NCBI RefSeq assembly: GCF_000757725.1
Contig: NZ_JJMU01000043.1
Span: 1-54,473, forward strand
Length of the DNA stretch: 54,473 nucleotides
Source: Sphingobacterium deserti
Lineage (GTDB): Bacteria; Bacteroidota; Bacteroidia; Sphingobacteriales; Sphingobacteriaceae
Direction of reading: 5' to 3'
Notes under the pieces: generated by a model
Told to the model about the DNA's origin: nothing
What the model saw: the letters and a program-made list of their open reading frames with translations, nothing else
Databases searched by the model: none
Program-made: the position numbers and the translations under genes
Part shown: one piece after another, positions 26,826-35,803 of the stretch
How the letters are laid out: the number at the start of each line of letters is the position of its first letter
Position numbering within the stretch: the stretch's first letter is position 1

Positions 26826-29552
26826 TTATTTTCCGTCTTTCACCAGTTTGATAGTCGTTGTTGTATTTGGAATAACATAGCGACCTTGCTGATCTTTCTC
26901 AAACTCTTTCAGACGGTAACCCCTGTTTTCTGCTATGTTAAGCAACAGATTGGGGGTGAAGGTAGGGTTGAGCGTTTGTAGACTAAGTTCGATTTCTTTG
27001 CTTTTCGGATCATACGTTAAAGCCGTGATTTCTCCTGCATCCATCGTCAACCACAGCTTTTCCTCTGCAAGAAATACGCGTGCTTTAGCCGCGGTGGTGA
27101 TAGCAACGTTGATCTTACCCTGGTTCTCGCTCAGTTTTCCACTGAAGGACAGCCAGCCAAATTCAGGGTGCTTGATAATGTAGGTGCCCGAGTTTACGGC
27201 ATAACCGTAAAAGCCAGATCCATAGTCGCCAGAAATGCCGTCATTCGCTAATGTCGAAGGGTAGGAGTGGAATGCGCCCGGAGCAAAGCCATCTTGTGTG
27301 ACATTGGCTAGCGCGCCCATCATTCCGGCATGGCCGATACGGAGCAGGTAGAAATCGTCGGGATGCTCCCGGTAGTCCGCCAGGACAGGGATCGCATTTA
27401 ATGCCGACCCATAATGATGGATTTGCCGTTCAATTCGAGCAAGCTTGCCGCCGTATACAAAATCCCAGTAGCGCCTCGCACTACCGTTGTACCCCCAGTG
27501 TGGTACAGTAGGCATGTAGGCGAGGATAGCGTTTAAGGTAACCTGCGCTTTCTCATCAAAACCGAAATATTTGGACCACACGTAGACCTCTTCTTGGCCT
27601 GTAGAATCCCAAGGCATCTCACTTCCAAAAGGATAGTTAAGCGTTTTCCAGTGCAAAGCCCTTTGTTTCATCAAATCTTCCAGCTTTTGGGCAGCTTCTG
27701 TGAGCCCTTCTTTCTTCAAGTCAAAGAGGATAAGCAAAAAGATACTGCCTTCCATCTGCCCAAATTGTGCGTAATGCGGTGCTTTTTCGACCATCGCAAC
27801 CGTCGTTTGAAAGGCACGGTCTAAATAGGTTTGCCAATTTTCCTCCGCTACGAGCTGCTTGTAGTTTCGTGCTAGACGGTAAAGTACCCAATGCGCTGCT
27901 GCCACATGCGGATAGTTGTATGATCGCCCAATATTATCCGCTTCTTTCTTAGGCCATGCCGCCCAGGTCTTGTAATTGATGGAATCACTGTAGGTGCCCT
28001 TCGGGAAAGAGTCGGGTTCATAATAGAATAAGCTTTTTACAACAGCATATTTGTTTTCACCATCTTTGTGTTGGATCCTGCCAAAGAGCGTCTCCTTAGC
28101 AAATCGGTTGAGTTTGTTGATTTCCTCCACATTAGGCTGCAACAGCTGTTTCATCATTGCTGCCAACCAGCTTGCGGCGCCGGCTTCATCACTTAATCCG
28201 GCAAACCAAGCGTTGCGATGCTGCGTCACAGGTGTTTTGGTTTCGTAATCGTAGGTGATTACCGACGGTGAGCGACCAAACGGATCATTCGGGTTTTCAT
28301 ACCATTGGCTGGTTGTCAAGAAGTGTCCCAAGTCTTTTACAACCTCTTGTTCGGGTTTGATGACCTTGTATTGAATGGTTTGCACCAAACCATCGTCATA
28401 GGTGATTTTCAGTCTTGCACGCCCCCAAGTATTTCCTTTAACCAGGTAACTCGACCATTTACCTGCCGTTTGTGGCAAGTTTTCCAACGTCAATGCACCG
28501 GCCGGATAGACCTCCATATCTTTTACTTTCTTTCCATACTTAAGAAACAGTTTCGCAGGGTTGTCCAACGGCACGAGATAACCGGGTGCGCCAACGGCGA
28601 CCGGTCTTTCCTGGCGAACAAGCTCTTCCTCGATCTGCTTGATACTCGGCGCTAATACAAAGCGCAAGGCATAGCTTTTTGATTCACCGGGGTTTAATAC
28701 CACAGAACTGGGCTCATTCCATTGTTCAACACCTTTCCACTCATGTTCTGCGTAGGCTTTACTATGTATCGTCCATTCATGGAACCCTTCAAAAGTGATG
28801 CTTCTCGGTGTGGGGTCGCTGTTTAATGGCGTATAGGCTTCAAAAGCTGCATTTTCGTGAGGCAAAACGAGTAGGCTAGGCCCTTTGCCGTGCAAACGAT
28901 TCACCTGCAAGTAGCCCGCATCTTTCCCGATGTATGGATCAAAAAATACGTTATCGGCATGAGCGCTATCCAGACTTTTCCAATCCATATTATTGTTAAA
29001 AATCATCGGAATCCCAAGGCCGCCGATTTCATAGGATTGTTTGCTCTTATTTTTCAGCACGAAGCGTAGGCAAAGGTTGCCACCGCTCTCTTCCCAATAA
29101 CGCGTAACCTGCAGCGGTACATCGCCTAGGCTTGCCGTGATGTCGGCGGCGGCCAATGTCTTGCCGGATGTTTTCATTGGCGTGACGGGTTTGCGAACCG
29201 TAGCCGATGAATAAGTAGTCCACGATGTTCCGTCAACCGTACGCAGCGCTAAGGTGATATCGCCTAAATGGTAAAATTGATCACGATCCCGCTTGGTTAA
29301 TAGCTCATCTGGTGTATAATCAAAGTGTTGATCATTTTTTAATTTCAAAGAAGCGGCGGTTTGCGATGTTTTTAGAAGACTGATGTTGAGCGCAGACAGC
29401 GAGAAGTTCGTGCTGCCATTTTCTACTCCAAGTGTCGCAGGTTGTTTTTTTACGTTTTCCCAAAATGGATTTTGCGCATACAACTGTTGCGCTATCGGCG
29501 CCTGTAAGAGCAGTAATATAAAGGGGATTTTTAGTGCGTTGCGCATAGACAT
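26826..29552 (-). CDS. Secreted DUF5695-like protein, candidate glycoside hydrolase (GH154-like)
   Basis: A 908-residue exported protein with a signal peptide (cleavage after QLYAQ, about residue 27). The N-terminal half is beta-rich (about 40-330, a sandwich-like region with YEIGGLGIPMIFNNN). The C-terminal half is helical with aromatic motifs (SYNYPHVAAAHWVLYRLAR, EEVYVWSKYFGF, HWGYNGSARRYWDF), as in (alpha/alpha)6-barrel glycosidases. From memory this pattern fits the DUF5695 family, some members of which are classed as GH154 beta-glucuronidases; I cannot verify that here. Glucuronic acid caps arabinogalactan-protein side chains, so such an activity would fit the locus. It is convergent with SusCD pair 1 and divergent from the AraC gene. 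The family name is tentative. Confidence 0.62.
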   Translation of the reverse strand: MSMRNALKIPFILLLLQAPIAQQLYAQNPFWENVKKQPATLGVENGSTNFSLSALNISLLKTSQTAASLKLKNDQHFDYTPDELLTKRDRDQFYHLGDITLALRTVDGTSWTTYSSATVRKPVTPMKTSGKTLAAADITASLGDVPLQVTRYWEESGGNLCLRFVLKNKSKQSYEIGGLGIPMIFNNNMDWKSLDSAHADNVFFDPYIGKDAGYLQVNRLHGKGPSLLVLPHENAAFEAYTPLNSDPTPRSITFEGFHEWTIHSKAYAEHEWKGVEQWNEPSSVVLNPGESKSYALRFVLAPSIKQIEEELVRQERPVAVGAPGYLVPLDNPAKLFLKYGKKVKDMEVYPAGALTLENLPQTAGKWSSYLVKGNTWGRARLKITYDDGLVQTIQYKVIKPEQEVVKDLGHFLTTSQWYENPNDPFGRSPSVITYDYETKTPVTQHRNAWFAGLSDEAGAASWLAAMMKQLLQPNVEEINKLNRFAKETLFGRIQHKDGENKYAVVKSLFYYEPDSFPKGTYSDSINYKTWAAWPKKEADNIGRSYNYPHVAAAHWVLYRLARNYKQLVAEENWQTYLDRAFQTTVAMVEKAPHYAQFGQMEGSIFLLILFDLKKEGLTEAAQKLEDLMKQRALHWKTLNYPFGSEMPWDSTGQEEVYVWSKYFGFDEKAQVTLNAILAYMPTVPHWGYNGSARRYWDFVYGGKLARIERQIHHYGSALNAIPVLADYREHPDDFYLLRIGHAGMMGALANVTQDGFAPGAFHSYPSTLANDGISGDYGSGFYGYAVNSGTYIIKHPEFGWLSFSGKLSENQGKINVAITTAAKARVFLAEEKLWLTMDAGEITALTYDPKSKEIELSLQTLNPTFTPNLLLNIAENRGYRLKEFEKDQQGRYVIPNTTTTIKLVKDGK

Positions 29553-30073
29553 GATTTGTGTTTTTAATGATGGTTATTCGTTGTGGGATAATCCAAGAGA
29601 ACATCAGCAAAAATAAAGGCTTCCGTTGGCCTTTTTTTGTCGGATATTGGCTTTCATTCTTCGAAAATTAACCCAAATATTAAATTTGCGGGTTTTCAGT
29701 CGTGGCTTGCTGTTTTCCTGCTTCGGGATTAGGCAAGAATGAATAAGATGGATTCTTTCCTTAATTACAACTTTACAGATTAAGTATACGATTCAGTATG
29801 AGTAAATTGTAAACTTAATGAGTAGAGAAAAGTGTTTTTTAAATAGAAATAGCGGAGTATTTTGTTGAATTAAGTAGCTATTGTATTCAAAAACAGGAGA
29901 AATTTAAGTTAGTACATTGCTCAGCAAAATAGTTAGCGAATTTTAACGAACTATAGCCTTATTTTCACCAGAATGAAGATAAGCCCTTGTTAATATTGTG
30001 TTAATATCGTAACTTTCAATCATACTAATCAGGAGTGTAATAAAAAGATTCTTAAAATCTAATACGTTCTACT
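29553..30073. other. Divergent intergenic region between the DUF5695-like and AraC genes
   Basis: It is A+T-rich. A hairpin AAAGGC-TTCCGTTG-GCCTTT (29615-29634) with T's on both strands lies in the 5' leader of the minus gene and could be an attenuator or a bidirectional terminator. The AraC promoter is at its right end. Confidence 0.45.
29987..30017 (+). promoter_or_regulatory. Putative promoter and direct-repeat operator of the AraC gene
   Basis: TTG (29987-29989), a 20-bp spacer and TAACTTTC (30010-30017) fit a Bacteroidota -33/-7 promoter with one mismatch in the -7 box. Two copies of TGTTAATAT (29988-29996 and 29999-30007) are spaced exactly 11 bp apart, one helical turn, and fill the spacer. 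AraC proteins bind such direct half-sites, so autoregulation is plausible but inferred. Confidence 0.45.
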
Positions 30074-30937
30074 ATGAAAATGATTCAATTTAATGTGCCG
30101 TCACCGAAGGATAAATCAGTGTATGTGCAAGAAGATAAGCTGTCCGATTTTTACCCCTATTTTCATAAACATGAGGAGTACCAATTTATGTGGATCGTGA
30201 AGGGTGAGGGTACATTGTTTCTTGCCGATAGCTTTCATCCCTTCCGTGCAGATGATATTTTTCTGTTGGGTCCGAATCAGCCACATGTATTTAAGCGAAA
30301 TGCCGACAGCCTAGAACATCCTGAAGTGGAATCGGTATCCATATTTTTTAATCTTAAAGGTTCCTTATCCAGCCTTTTTAATATGCCTGAATTAGGAAAT
30401 ATCCTTGCATTCATTTTGCAAAATACCAACGGATTTAAAGTTCCGCATGCGTATACCAATCGCATAAAACGTCGAATAGGGTTATTGAAAAAAGCGGATA
30501 TGATGGATCAATTGATGAGCTTCTTTTTTCTTTTAAAAGAGCTCAGCTTGGTGTCGCATGAGCTAAAGCCGCTTTCGGTCACCACGGTGCTTAATAAAGA
30601 CGATGGCTTCTTGCGCATAAATGATGTGTGCCGCTATATAAAAGATAATTTTAGAAGAAGCATCACCCTGGAAGAAGCTGCTGACCACGCAAACTTAACA
30701 CCGCAAGCATTCTGCAGATACTTTAAGAAGCATACCGGACTTACGTTCGTGAGTTACCTCAGTGAGCTGCGTATCCAAGAAGCATGCAAGTTGATTACTG
30801 CACAACGGTATGAGAGTATTGGTCTGGTCGCCTACAACTCTGGCTTTAACAGTATCACTAATTTTAATCGTGTTTTTCGTTCTGTAACCGGTTTTTCTCC
30901 CAAAGAATATTACAGAAGGTATAAAAATAATGTGTAA
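30074..30937 (+). CDS. AraC-family transcriptional regulator of the hydroxyproline operon
   Basis: A 287-residue regulator. The N-terminal half is a cupin sensor domain (HKHEEYQFMWIVKGEGTLFLAD at about 32-54, then GPNQPHVFKR). The C-terminal 100 residues hold the double helix-turn-helix (ITLEEAADHANLTPQAFCRYFKK; then IGLVAYNSGFNSITNFNRVFRSVTGFSPKEYYRR). It lies 96 bp upstream of, and points the same way as, the hydroxyproline genes, so it is the natural candidate to sense hydroxyproline or a derived intermediate and activate them. No hybrid two-component or anti-sigma regulator is near either SusCD pair, so it may serve the wider locus. Confidence 0.92.
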   Translation: MKMIQFNVPSPKDKSVYVQEDKLSDFYPYFHKHEEYQFMWIVKGEGTLFLADSFHPFRADDIFLLGPNQPHVFKRNADSLEHPEVESVSIFFNLKGSLSSLFNMPELGNILAFILQNTNGFKVPHAYTNRIKRRIGLLKKADMMDQLMSFFFLLKELSLVSHELKPLSVTTVLNKDDGFLRINDVCRYIKDNFRRSITLEEAADHANLTPQAFCRYFKKHTGLTFVSYLSELRIQEACKLITAQRYESIGLVAYNSGFNSITNFNRVFRSVTGFSPKEYYRRYKNNV

Positions 30938-31006
30938 TGGTCGAGACGTGTTAAAATGTGGTGAGATTTGGTTCAATCTCGCGTAGCAAAAACCTTAAAT
31001 AGGCCA

Positions 31007-31014
31007 TAGTTTTG
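31007..31014 (+). promoter_or_regulatory. -7 box before the hydroxyproline operon
   Basis: TAGTTTTG matches TAnnTTTG and lies 20 bp before the start of the DapA-family gene. No good -33 element is visible, as expected for an activator-dependent promoter. Confidence 0.4.
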
Positions 31015-31033
31015 AAAAAAACAATTATTATTT

Positions 31034-31933
31034 ATGGCTAATTTAAATTGGAGCGGAATTTTTCCGGCAATGTTAACACCATTTCATGAAGATGGTGAAT
31101 TAAATTTTGACATGCTTGCCGTCAACATCGAAGCACAGATTGCCGCAGGCATCGAAGGCCTAATATTGGCAGGATCTCTGGGAGAGGCAAGCACATTGAC
31201 AACGGAAGAAAAATTTGAACTATTAACGTATACCCTACAAGTAGTAGACGGGCGCGTACCTGTTCTACTCAATCTTACAGAAAATACAACCAAGGCAGCT
31301 GTGGCATTTGCACAGAAAGCGGAAGAATTAGGCGCAGATGGCTTAATGGTACTTCCGCCGATGCGCTATAAAGGTGATGACCGCGAAGTCGTAGCTTATT
31401 TCAAAACCATAGCACAGAGCACGCAGCTCCCAATATTAATTTATAACAACCCCGTCGACTATTCGACCAACGTAACATTGGATATGTTTGAAGAATTGTT
31501 GCAAGAGCCGACTATCCAGGCGGTAAAAGAATCCACCCGCGACCTTACCAATATCACGAGATTACGCAATCGCTTCGGCGATCGCCTTAAAATATTAGGT
31601 GGTGTAGATACCATCTTCCTAGAATCTGTGGCCTTAGGCGCAGATGGTGTTGTGGGTGGACTAGTGGATGCATTCCCGAAAGAAACGTATGCCATTTACG
31701 ATCTGGTTAAGCAAGGCCAAATTAAAAAAGCCTTAGATATTTACAGATGGTTTATGCCGCTCTTGGAATTGGATATCCATCCAAAATTGGTGCAATATAT
31801 TAAGCTGGCAGCAAGCAAAGTAGATTTGTGTACGGAGCATACACGTGCTCCACGCTTAGCACTTATTGGCGAAGAGAAAGAAAGAATAACTAAAATAATT
31901 GACGATGCATTAGCATCTAGACCTCAACTTTAA
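31034..31933 (+). CDS. DapA-family lyase, probable 4-hydroxy-1-pyrroline-2-carboxylate deaminase
   Basis: A 299-residue TIM-barrel enzyme of the DHDPS/NAL class-I aldolase family. The Schiff-base Lys165 is in AVKES, the catalytic Tyr137 in LIYNNP, and the GSLGEASTLT loop near 46-55 matches the substrate-carboxylate binding motif. In bacterial hydroxyproline catabolism this family converts cis-4-hydroxy-1-pyrroline-2-carboxylate to alpha-ketoglutarate semialdehyde with loss of ammonia. That role is preferred over lysine biosynthesis because the next three genes are the other pathway enzymes. It is followed after 5 bp by the aldehyde dehydrogenase gene. Confidence 0.85.
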   Translation: MANLNWSGIFPAMLTPFHEDGELNFDMLAVNIEAQIAAGIEGLILAGSLGEASTLTTEEKFELLTYTLQVVDGRVPVLLNLTENTTKAAVAFAQKAEELGADGLMVLPPMRYKGDDREVVAYFKTIAQSTQLPILIYNNPVDYSTNVTLDMFEELLQEPTIQAVKESTRDLTNITRLRNRFGDRLKILGGVDTIFLESVALGADGVVGGLVDAFPKETYAIYDLVKQGQIKKALDIYRWFMPLLELDIHPKLVQYIKLAASKVDLCTEHTRAPRLALIGEEKERITKIIDDALASRPQL

Positions 31934-31938
31934 TTTTT

Positions 31939-33402
31939 ATGCGTATTGAAATGTCCAATGAACAAATCCAAGCTATCGTTCAAGATTCACTAGTTGGATA
32001 CCAGTATCTGCAAAGCATTTCATTGGCTGAGCGTGCGGCATTGATGCACGCTATTGCCGATGAAATCGAAGCGCTGGATGACGAACTTATCCAAACGGCC
32101 TATGCAGAATCAGCGTTGCCGTTACCTCGGCTGCAAGGCGAAAAGGGAAGGACGATCAACCAGTGGCGTTCTTATGCAAATGCAGTGAAAACCGGTATTT
32201 ACGCCGAAGCTCGAATCGATAAAAGTGATGGCGCTGCCAAAGCAGATATCCGAAAATATAATAAAGGGATAGGGCCTGTCGCCGTTTTTGGTGCAAGCAA
32301 TTTCCCTTTCGCTTTTTCAACGGCGGGCGGTGACACAGCGAGTGCTATTGGCGCTGGATGCCCGGTAATTGTAAAAGAACATCCGGGACATCCGAAAACC
32401 TCGCAACTGATGGCCGACGCCATCTCGCGTGCACTCGCTAAGTTTGGTGCACCGGCTTCCGTATTTGGCTATGTACATGGCGAAGGAAATGCGGTAGGTG
32501 AAGCCCTAGTGCTGCATCCTGCTGTTAAAGCTGTTGCGTTTACCGGATCATTTCGTGGCGGAAAAGCCCTTTTTGATTTAGGCGCTAAGCGGGAAGAGCC
32601 TATTCCTGTTTTTTCGGAAATGGGCAGTGTAAACCCTGTTTTTGTATTGCCTGCATATTTGGAGCAAAATGTTGACACATTTGCTACACAATACATCGCT
32701 TCATTGACCTTAGGCGTAGGGCAGTTTTGTACCAACCCAGGATTGCTTATCGCCGTTAAAGGGCCGGTTTTGGATCAATTGAAGACTTTGTTACAAAAAG
32801 AAGTGCAGCAGGTTTCTGAAGCCACGATGTTACACCCTGGTATCGCGAGCGCCTATCAATCTGGAAAAGATAAGCTTGCCAATCAATCTGCTGTCAGTCT
32901 CTTGGGCGAGGGGATAGAAGGCGACAGTAAATCGGCTGTAGCTGCGGTATTCTGTACGGAAGGGGCCGCATTTTTGAAAAATCACGCGTTGGCGGAAGAG
33001 GTTTTTGGCCCAGCAGGATTATTGATCGAATGTGCCGATGCTAGCGAGTTGAAAGACGTTATGGAAGACTTGGCCGGACAACTGACAATTACCTTTGCCG
33101 CTACTGCAGCCGATGTACAACAGCACCCAGCACTGTTCAAAATAGCACAGGAAAAATGTGGACGACTGCTTTTCAATGGTATGCCTACGGGTGTCGAGGT
33201 GGTGTATGCGATGCAGCACGGCGGCCCATATCCATCGACAACGGATAGCCGTTTTACCTCTGTTGGTCCAGATGCTGTGAAGCGTTTTCTACGTCCCTTG
33301 AGTTTCCAAAACTGGCCCAATGAATTTTTGCCAGCCGAGCTTCAAGATGAAAACCCGCTGCAAATAGAACGGATAATTGACAACAAAAGGGTCTTAGCAT
33401 AA
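31939..33402 (+). CDS. Alpha-ketoglutarate semialdehyde dehydrogenase (aldehyde dehydrogenase family)
   Basis: A 487-residue NAD(P)+-dependent aldehyde dehydrogenase catalysing 2,5-dioxopentanoate to alpha-ketoglutarate, the last step of hydroxyproline breakdown. The catalytic Cys264 is in GVGQFCTNPG and the general base Glu227 in FSEMGSVNP. The FGASNFPFAFS motif and the GGDTASAIGAGCPV region are typical of the KGSA-dehydrogenase subgroup rather than of betaine-aldehyde types. An alternative start is Met5 (31951). It is 5 bp downstream of the deaminase gene, so the two are coupled. Choosing NADP+ over NAD+ is not possible from sequence alone. Confidence 0.87.
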   Translation: MRIEMSNEQIQAIVQDSLVGYQYLQSISLAERAALMHAIADEIEALDDELIQTAYAESALPLPRLQGEKGRTINQWRSYANAVKTGIYAEARIDKSDGAAKADIRKYNKGIGPVAVFGASNFPFAFSTAGGDTASAIGAGCPVIVKEHPGHPKTSQLMADAISRALAKFGAPASVFGYVHGEGNAVGEALVLHPAVKAVAFTGSFRGGKALFDLGAKREEPIPVFSEMGSVNPVFVLPAYLEQNVDTFATQYIASLTLGVGQFCTNPGLLIAVKGPVLDQLKTLLQKEVQQVSEATMLHPGIASAYQSGKDKLANQSAVSLLGEGIEGDSKSAVAAVFCTEGAAFLKNHALAEEVFGPAGLLIECADASELKDVMEDLAGQLTITFAATAADVQQHPALFKIAQEKCGRLLFNGMPTGVEVVYAMQHGGPYPSTTDSRFTSVGPDAVKRFLRPLSFQNWPNEFLPAELQDENPLQIERIIDNKRVLA

Positions 33403-33491
33403 AGGTAAATGGAGTACAGCAGTGAATACTTGTTTTGCGCGTTACTGTGCCTTATTTGCTGCGATTTGAAAGGATGATGATAAGTAGATAG

Positions 33492-34490
33492 ATGAAAAAA
33501 ACTTTTTTTTGTATAGACGCACACACCTGCGGCTGCCCAGTGCGCCTCGTCGCAGGTGGCGCTCCTTTACTTCACGGAAATTCCATGATGGAAAGACGAC
33601 TCCATTTTATGGAAGAATACGACTGGATCCGTAAGGGGCTTATGTTCGAGCCGCGGGGGCACGATATGATGAGCGGAAGCATGCTTTACCCGCCTGTTGA
33701 TCCAAAGAATGATAGTGCTGTGTTGTACATCGAAACAAGCGGATGCTTACCGATGTGCGGGCACGGTACCATTGGAACCGTCACCATTGCTATTGAAGAG
33801 GGGCTTATCATACCGAAGATTCCCGGAAAATTACGCCTAGAAACACCTGCTGGCCTCGTATTAATAGATTATAAGCAGGTGGGCCCGAAAGTGGAGACGG
33901 TAAAATTGACGAATGTACCTTCGTTTTTGCACAGCGAAGATCTGCTTGTAGACTGCCCTGACTTGGGTGAAATTCGTGTGGATGTAGCCTATGGTGGAAA
34001 TTTTTACGGCATTATAGATCCGCAAAAAAACTTCGAAGACATCCGTAATTTTTCGGCGAGCCAGCTTATCCACTATGGTAAGATCATTCGCCAATTGTTG
34101 GATGAAAAATATGAATTTATTCACCCAGCAGATCCCAATATCTTCGGATTGACCCATATTCAATGGACGGGCACGCCAACCAAGCAAAACTCTACCGGTC
34201 GCAACGCCGTATTGGTAGGTGAGAATGCGCTCGATCGTTCCCCCTGCGGCACAGGAACCTCTGCACGCATGGCACAGTGGTATGCCAAAGGCAAATTGCA
34301 GACAGGGCAGGAATTTGTGCACGAGAGCTATATAGGTTCTCAATTTATCGGTAAAATCGAAGAAACGGTGACCGTAGCTGGAAAGCCTGCCATCATCCCT
34401 TCCGTGGAAGGCTGGGCACGTATCATAGGATATAATACGATCATTATAGATGATGATGATCCATACAAAGAAGGATTTCAAGTAATGTAA
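33492..34490 (+). CDS. 4-hydroxyproline 2-epimerase (proline racemase family)
   Basis: A 332-residue member of the proline racemase family. Both catalytic cysteines are present: Cys89 in CGHGTIG and Cys252 in SPCGTGTSA. Two cysteines mean racemase or epimerase chemistry; the trans-3-hydroxyproline dehydratase branch replaces the first with Ser or Thr. With the neighbouring pathway genes the substrate is trans-4-hydroxy-L-proline, epimerised to cis-4-hydroxy-D-proline. It is cytoplasmic, with no signal peptide. An 89-bp gap separates it from the dehydrogenase gene and 27 bp separate it from the oxidase gene. Confidence 0.9.
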   Translation: MKKTFFCIDAHTCGCPVRLVAGGAPLLHGNSMMERRLHFMEEYDWIRKGLMFEPRGHDMMSGSMLYPPVDPKNDSAVLYIETSGCLPMCGHGTIGTVTIAIEEGLIIPKIPGKLRLETPAGLVLIDYKQVGPKVETVKLTNVPSFLHSEDLLVDCPDLGEIRVDVAYGGNFYGIIDPQKNFEDIRNFSASQLIHYGKIIRQLLDEKYEFIHPADPNIFGLTHIQWTGTPTKQNSTGRNAVLVGENALDRSPCGTGTSARMAQWYAKGKLQTGQEFVHESYIGSQFIGKIEETVTVAGKPAIIPSVEGWARIIGYNTIIIDDDDPYKEGFQVM

Positions 34491-34517
34491 ATGTATATAA
34501 TAAGATAATAGCATCAA

Positions 34518-35777
34518 GTGGAAACGAATAAAGGAACTGTAGTGGTTATTGGTGCTGGGATAGCAGGTCTATCATCAGCTTTTTATTTAGTGCAAGAAGG
34601 ATGGAAGGTCATCATTCTAGAGAAAAATACGTTAGCAGATAATTGTTCATACGGCAACGCCGGCATGATTGTTCCGAGCCATTTTACGCCTATGGCGGCC
34701 CCAGGTATTGTTGCGCAAGGAATAAAATGGATGTTTGATAGTAAAAGTCCGTTTTATGTCCGCCCCAATCTCAGTTGGAACTTGGTCAATTGGGGGATTA
34801 AATTTTTAAAGCATGCCACCAAGCAACACGTAGACCGGCATGCCGAGGCTATTCGTGATCTGAATCTATACAGTAGCACCTTGTACGATATCTGGTCTGC
34901 GCAACCAACATTTGATTTTGAGTTGGAACAATCAGGTATTATGATGTTGTATAAAAGTAAGGAAGTGCAACATGAAGAGATCGAGTTGGCTAAGCGAGCG
35001 CAAGATCTGAACCTCGACGTTGATGTGCTGGATGCCGCCGGTGTGCAGGCATTAGAGCCCGAGTTGAAACTGGATGTATTGGGCGCGGCTTTTTACAAAT
35101 GCGATGGTAAGCTATACCCTCCTAAACTGATGAGCCAACTAATTGCATATTTGACGCAGCATGGTGTGGAATTTCATGAGCAAACAGCCGTCACGCACTT
35201 CACGACCTCTTCGCATAAGGTGAAAGAAGTGGTAACCAGTAAAGGCAGCTTCAGCGCCGACGAGATCGTCGTCACGGCAGGGGCATACCTGCCACAGTTG
35301 ACATCGAAATTAAGCTTAAAAACACCGCTGATGCCCGGTAAAGGCTATTCGTTTATGTATAGTCCGCAAGAAGATAAAACATTAAAACACGCAGCCCTTT
35401 TGCTGGAAGCACGCGTCGCCGTGACGCCCATGAATGGGCAGATTCGTTTCAGTGGTACCATGGAGCTGGGCTCTGCCGATGACAAGATTAATAGCAATCG
35501 CGTGAAAGGTATTGTAGAGGCTATACCGAAATATTTTCCAGAATTAGAAGTGCCCTATCCGGAAAATAAGATTTGGTTTGGCTATCGTCCATGCCCTCCG
35601 GATGGATTGCCCTATCTCGGTCGCACGTCCAAACTCTCCAACGTTACTATTGCAGCCGGTGGCGGCATGATGGGGCTTAGCTTAGGTCCTGCTTTTGGAA
35701 AAGCCGTCGCTGATATTCTTTCTGAACGCAAAACAGCAACCGATATCAGCACTTTTAACCCGGATAGATTCGATTAA
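34518..35777 (+). CDS. D-hydroxyproline dehydrogenase (DadA-like FAD oxidoreductase)
   Basis: A 419-residue FAD-dependent D-amino-acid dehydrogenase of the DAO/DadA family. The dinucleotide-binding motif is VVIGAGIAGLSSAFYL (Gly12-Gly17), and the C-terminal FAD/substrate region has FGYRPCPPDGLPYLGRT and GGGMMGLSLGP. In this operon it should oxidise cis-4-hydroxy-D-proline to 4-hydroxy-1-pyrroline-2-carboxylate, passing electrons to the respiratory chain. The start is GTG at 34518: no in-frame ATG precedes the Rossmann motif, so GTG is needed. It is the single-subunit type rather than the multi-subunit form found in some pseudomonads. Confidence 0.88.
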   Translation: METNKGTVVVIGAGIAGLSSAFYLVQEGWKVIILEKNTLADNCSYGNAGMIVPSHFTPMAAPGIVAQGIKWMFDSKSPFYVRPNLSWNLVNWGIKFLKHATKQHVDRHAEAIRDLNLYSSTLYDIWSAQPTFDFELEQSGIMMLYKSKEVQHEEIELAKRAQDLNLDVDVLDAAGVQALEPELKLDVLGAAFYKCDGKLYPPKLMSQLIAYLTQHGVEFHEQTAVTHFTTSSHKVKEVVTSKGSFSADEIVVTAGAYLPQLTSKLSLKTPLMPGKGYSFMYSPQEDKTLKHAALLLEARVAVTPMNGQIRFSGTMELGSADDKINSNRVKGIVEAIPKYFPELEVPYPENKIWFGYRPCPPDGLPYLGRTSKLSNVTIAAGGGMMGLSLGPAFGKAVADILSERKTATDISTFNPDRFD

Positions 35778-35803
35778 CCCTAAACTCACCCCCCATAAAA
35801 ATT

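Noticed and set aside
31034..31933. Dihydrodipicolinate synthase for lysine biosynthesis
   Set aside because: The core residues are shared, but the operon context is hydroxyproline catabolism.
33492..34490. trans-3-Hydroxyproline dehydratase
   Set aside because: That branch has Ser/Thr in place of the first catalytic Cys; here both Cys89 and Cys252 are present.
33861..34517. 218-residue minus-strand frame opposite the epimerase gene
   Set aside because: It is a shadow of the catalytic-Cys-bearing epimerase; no family was recognised.
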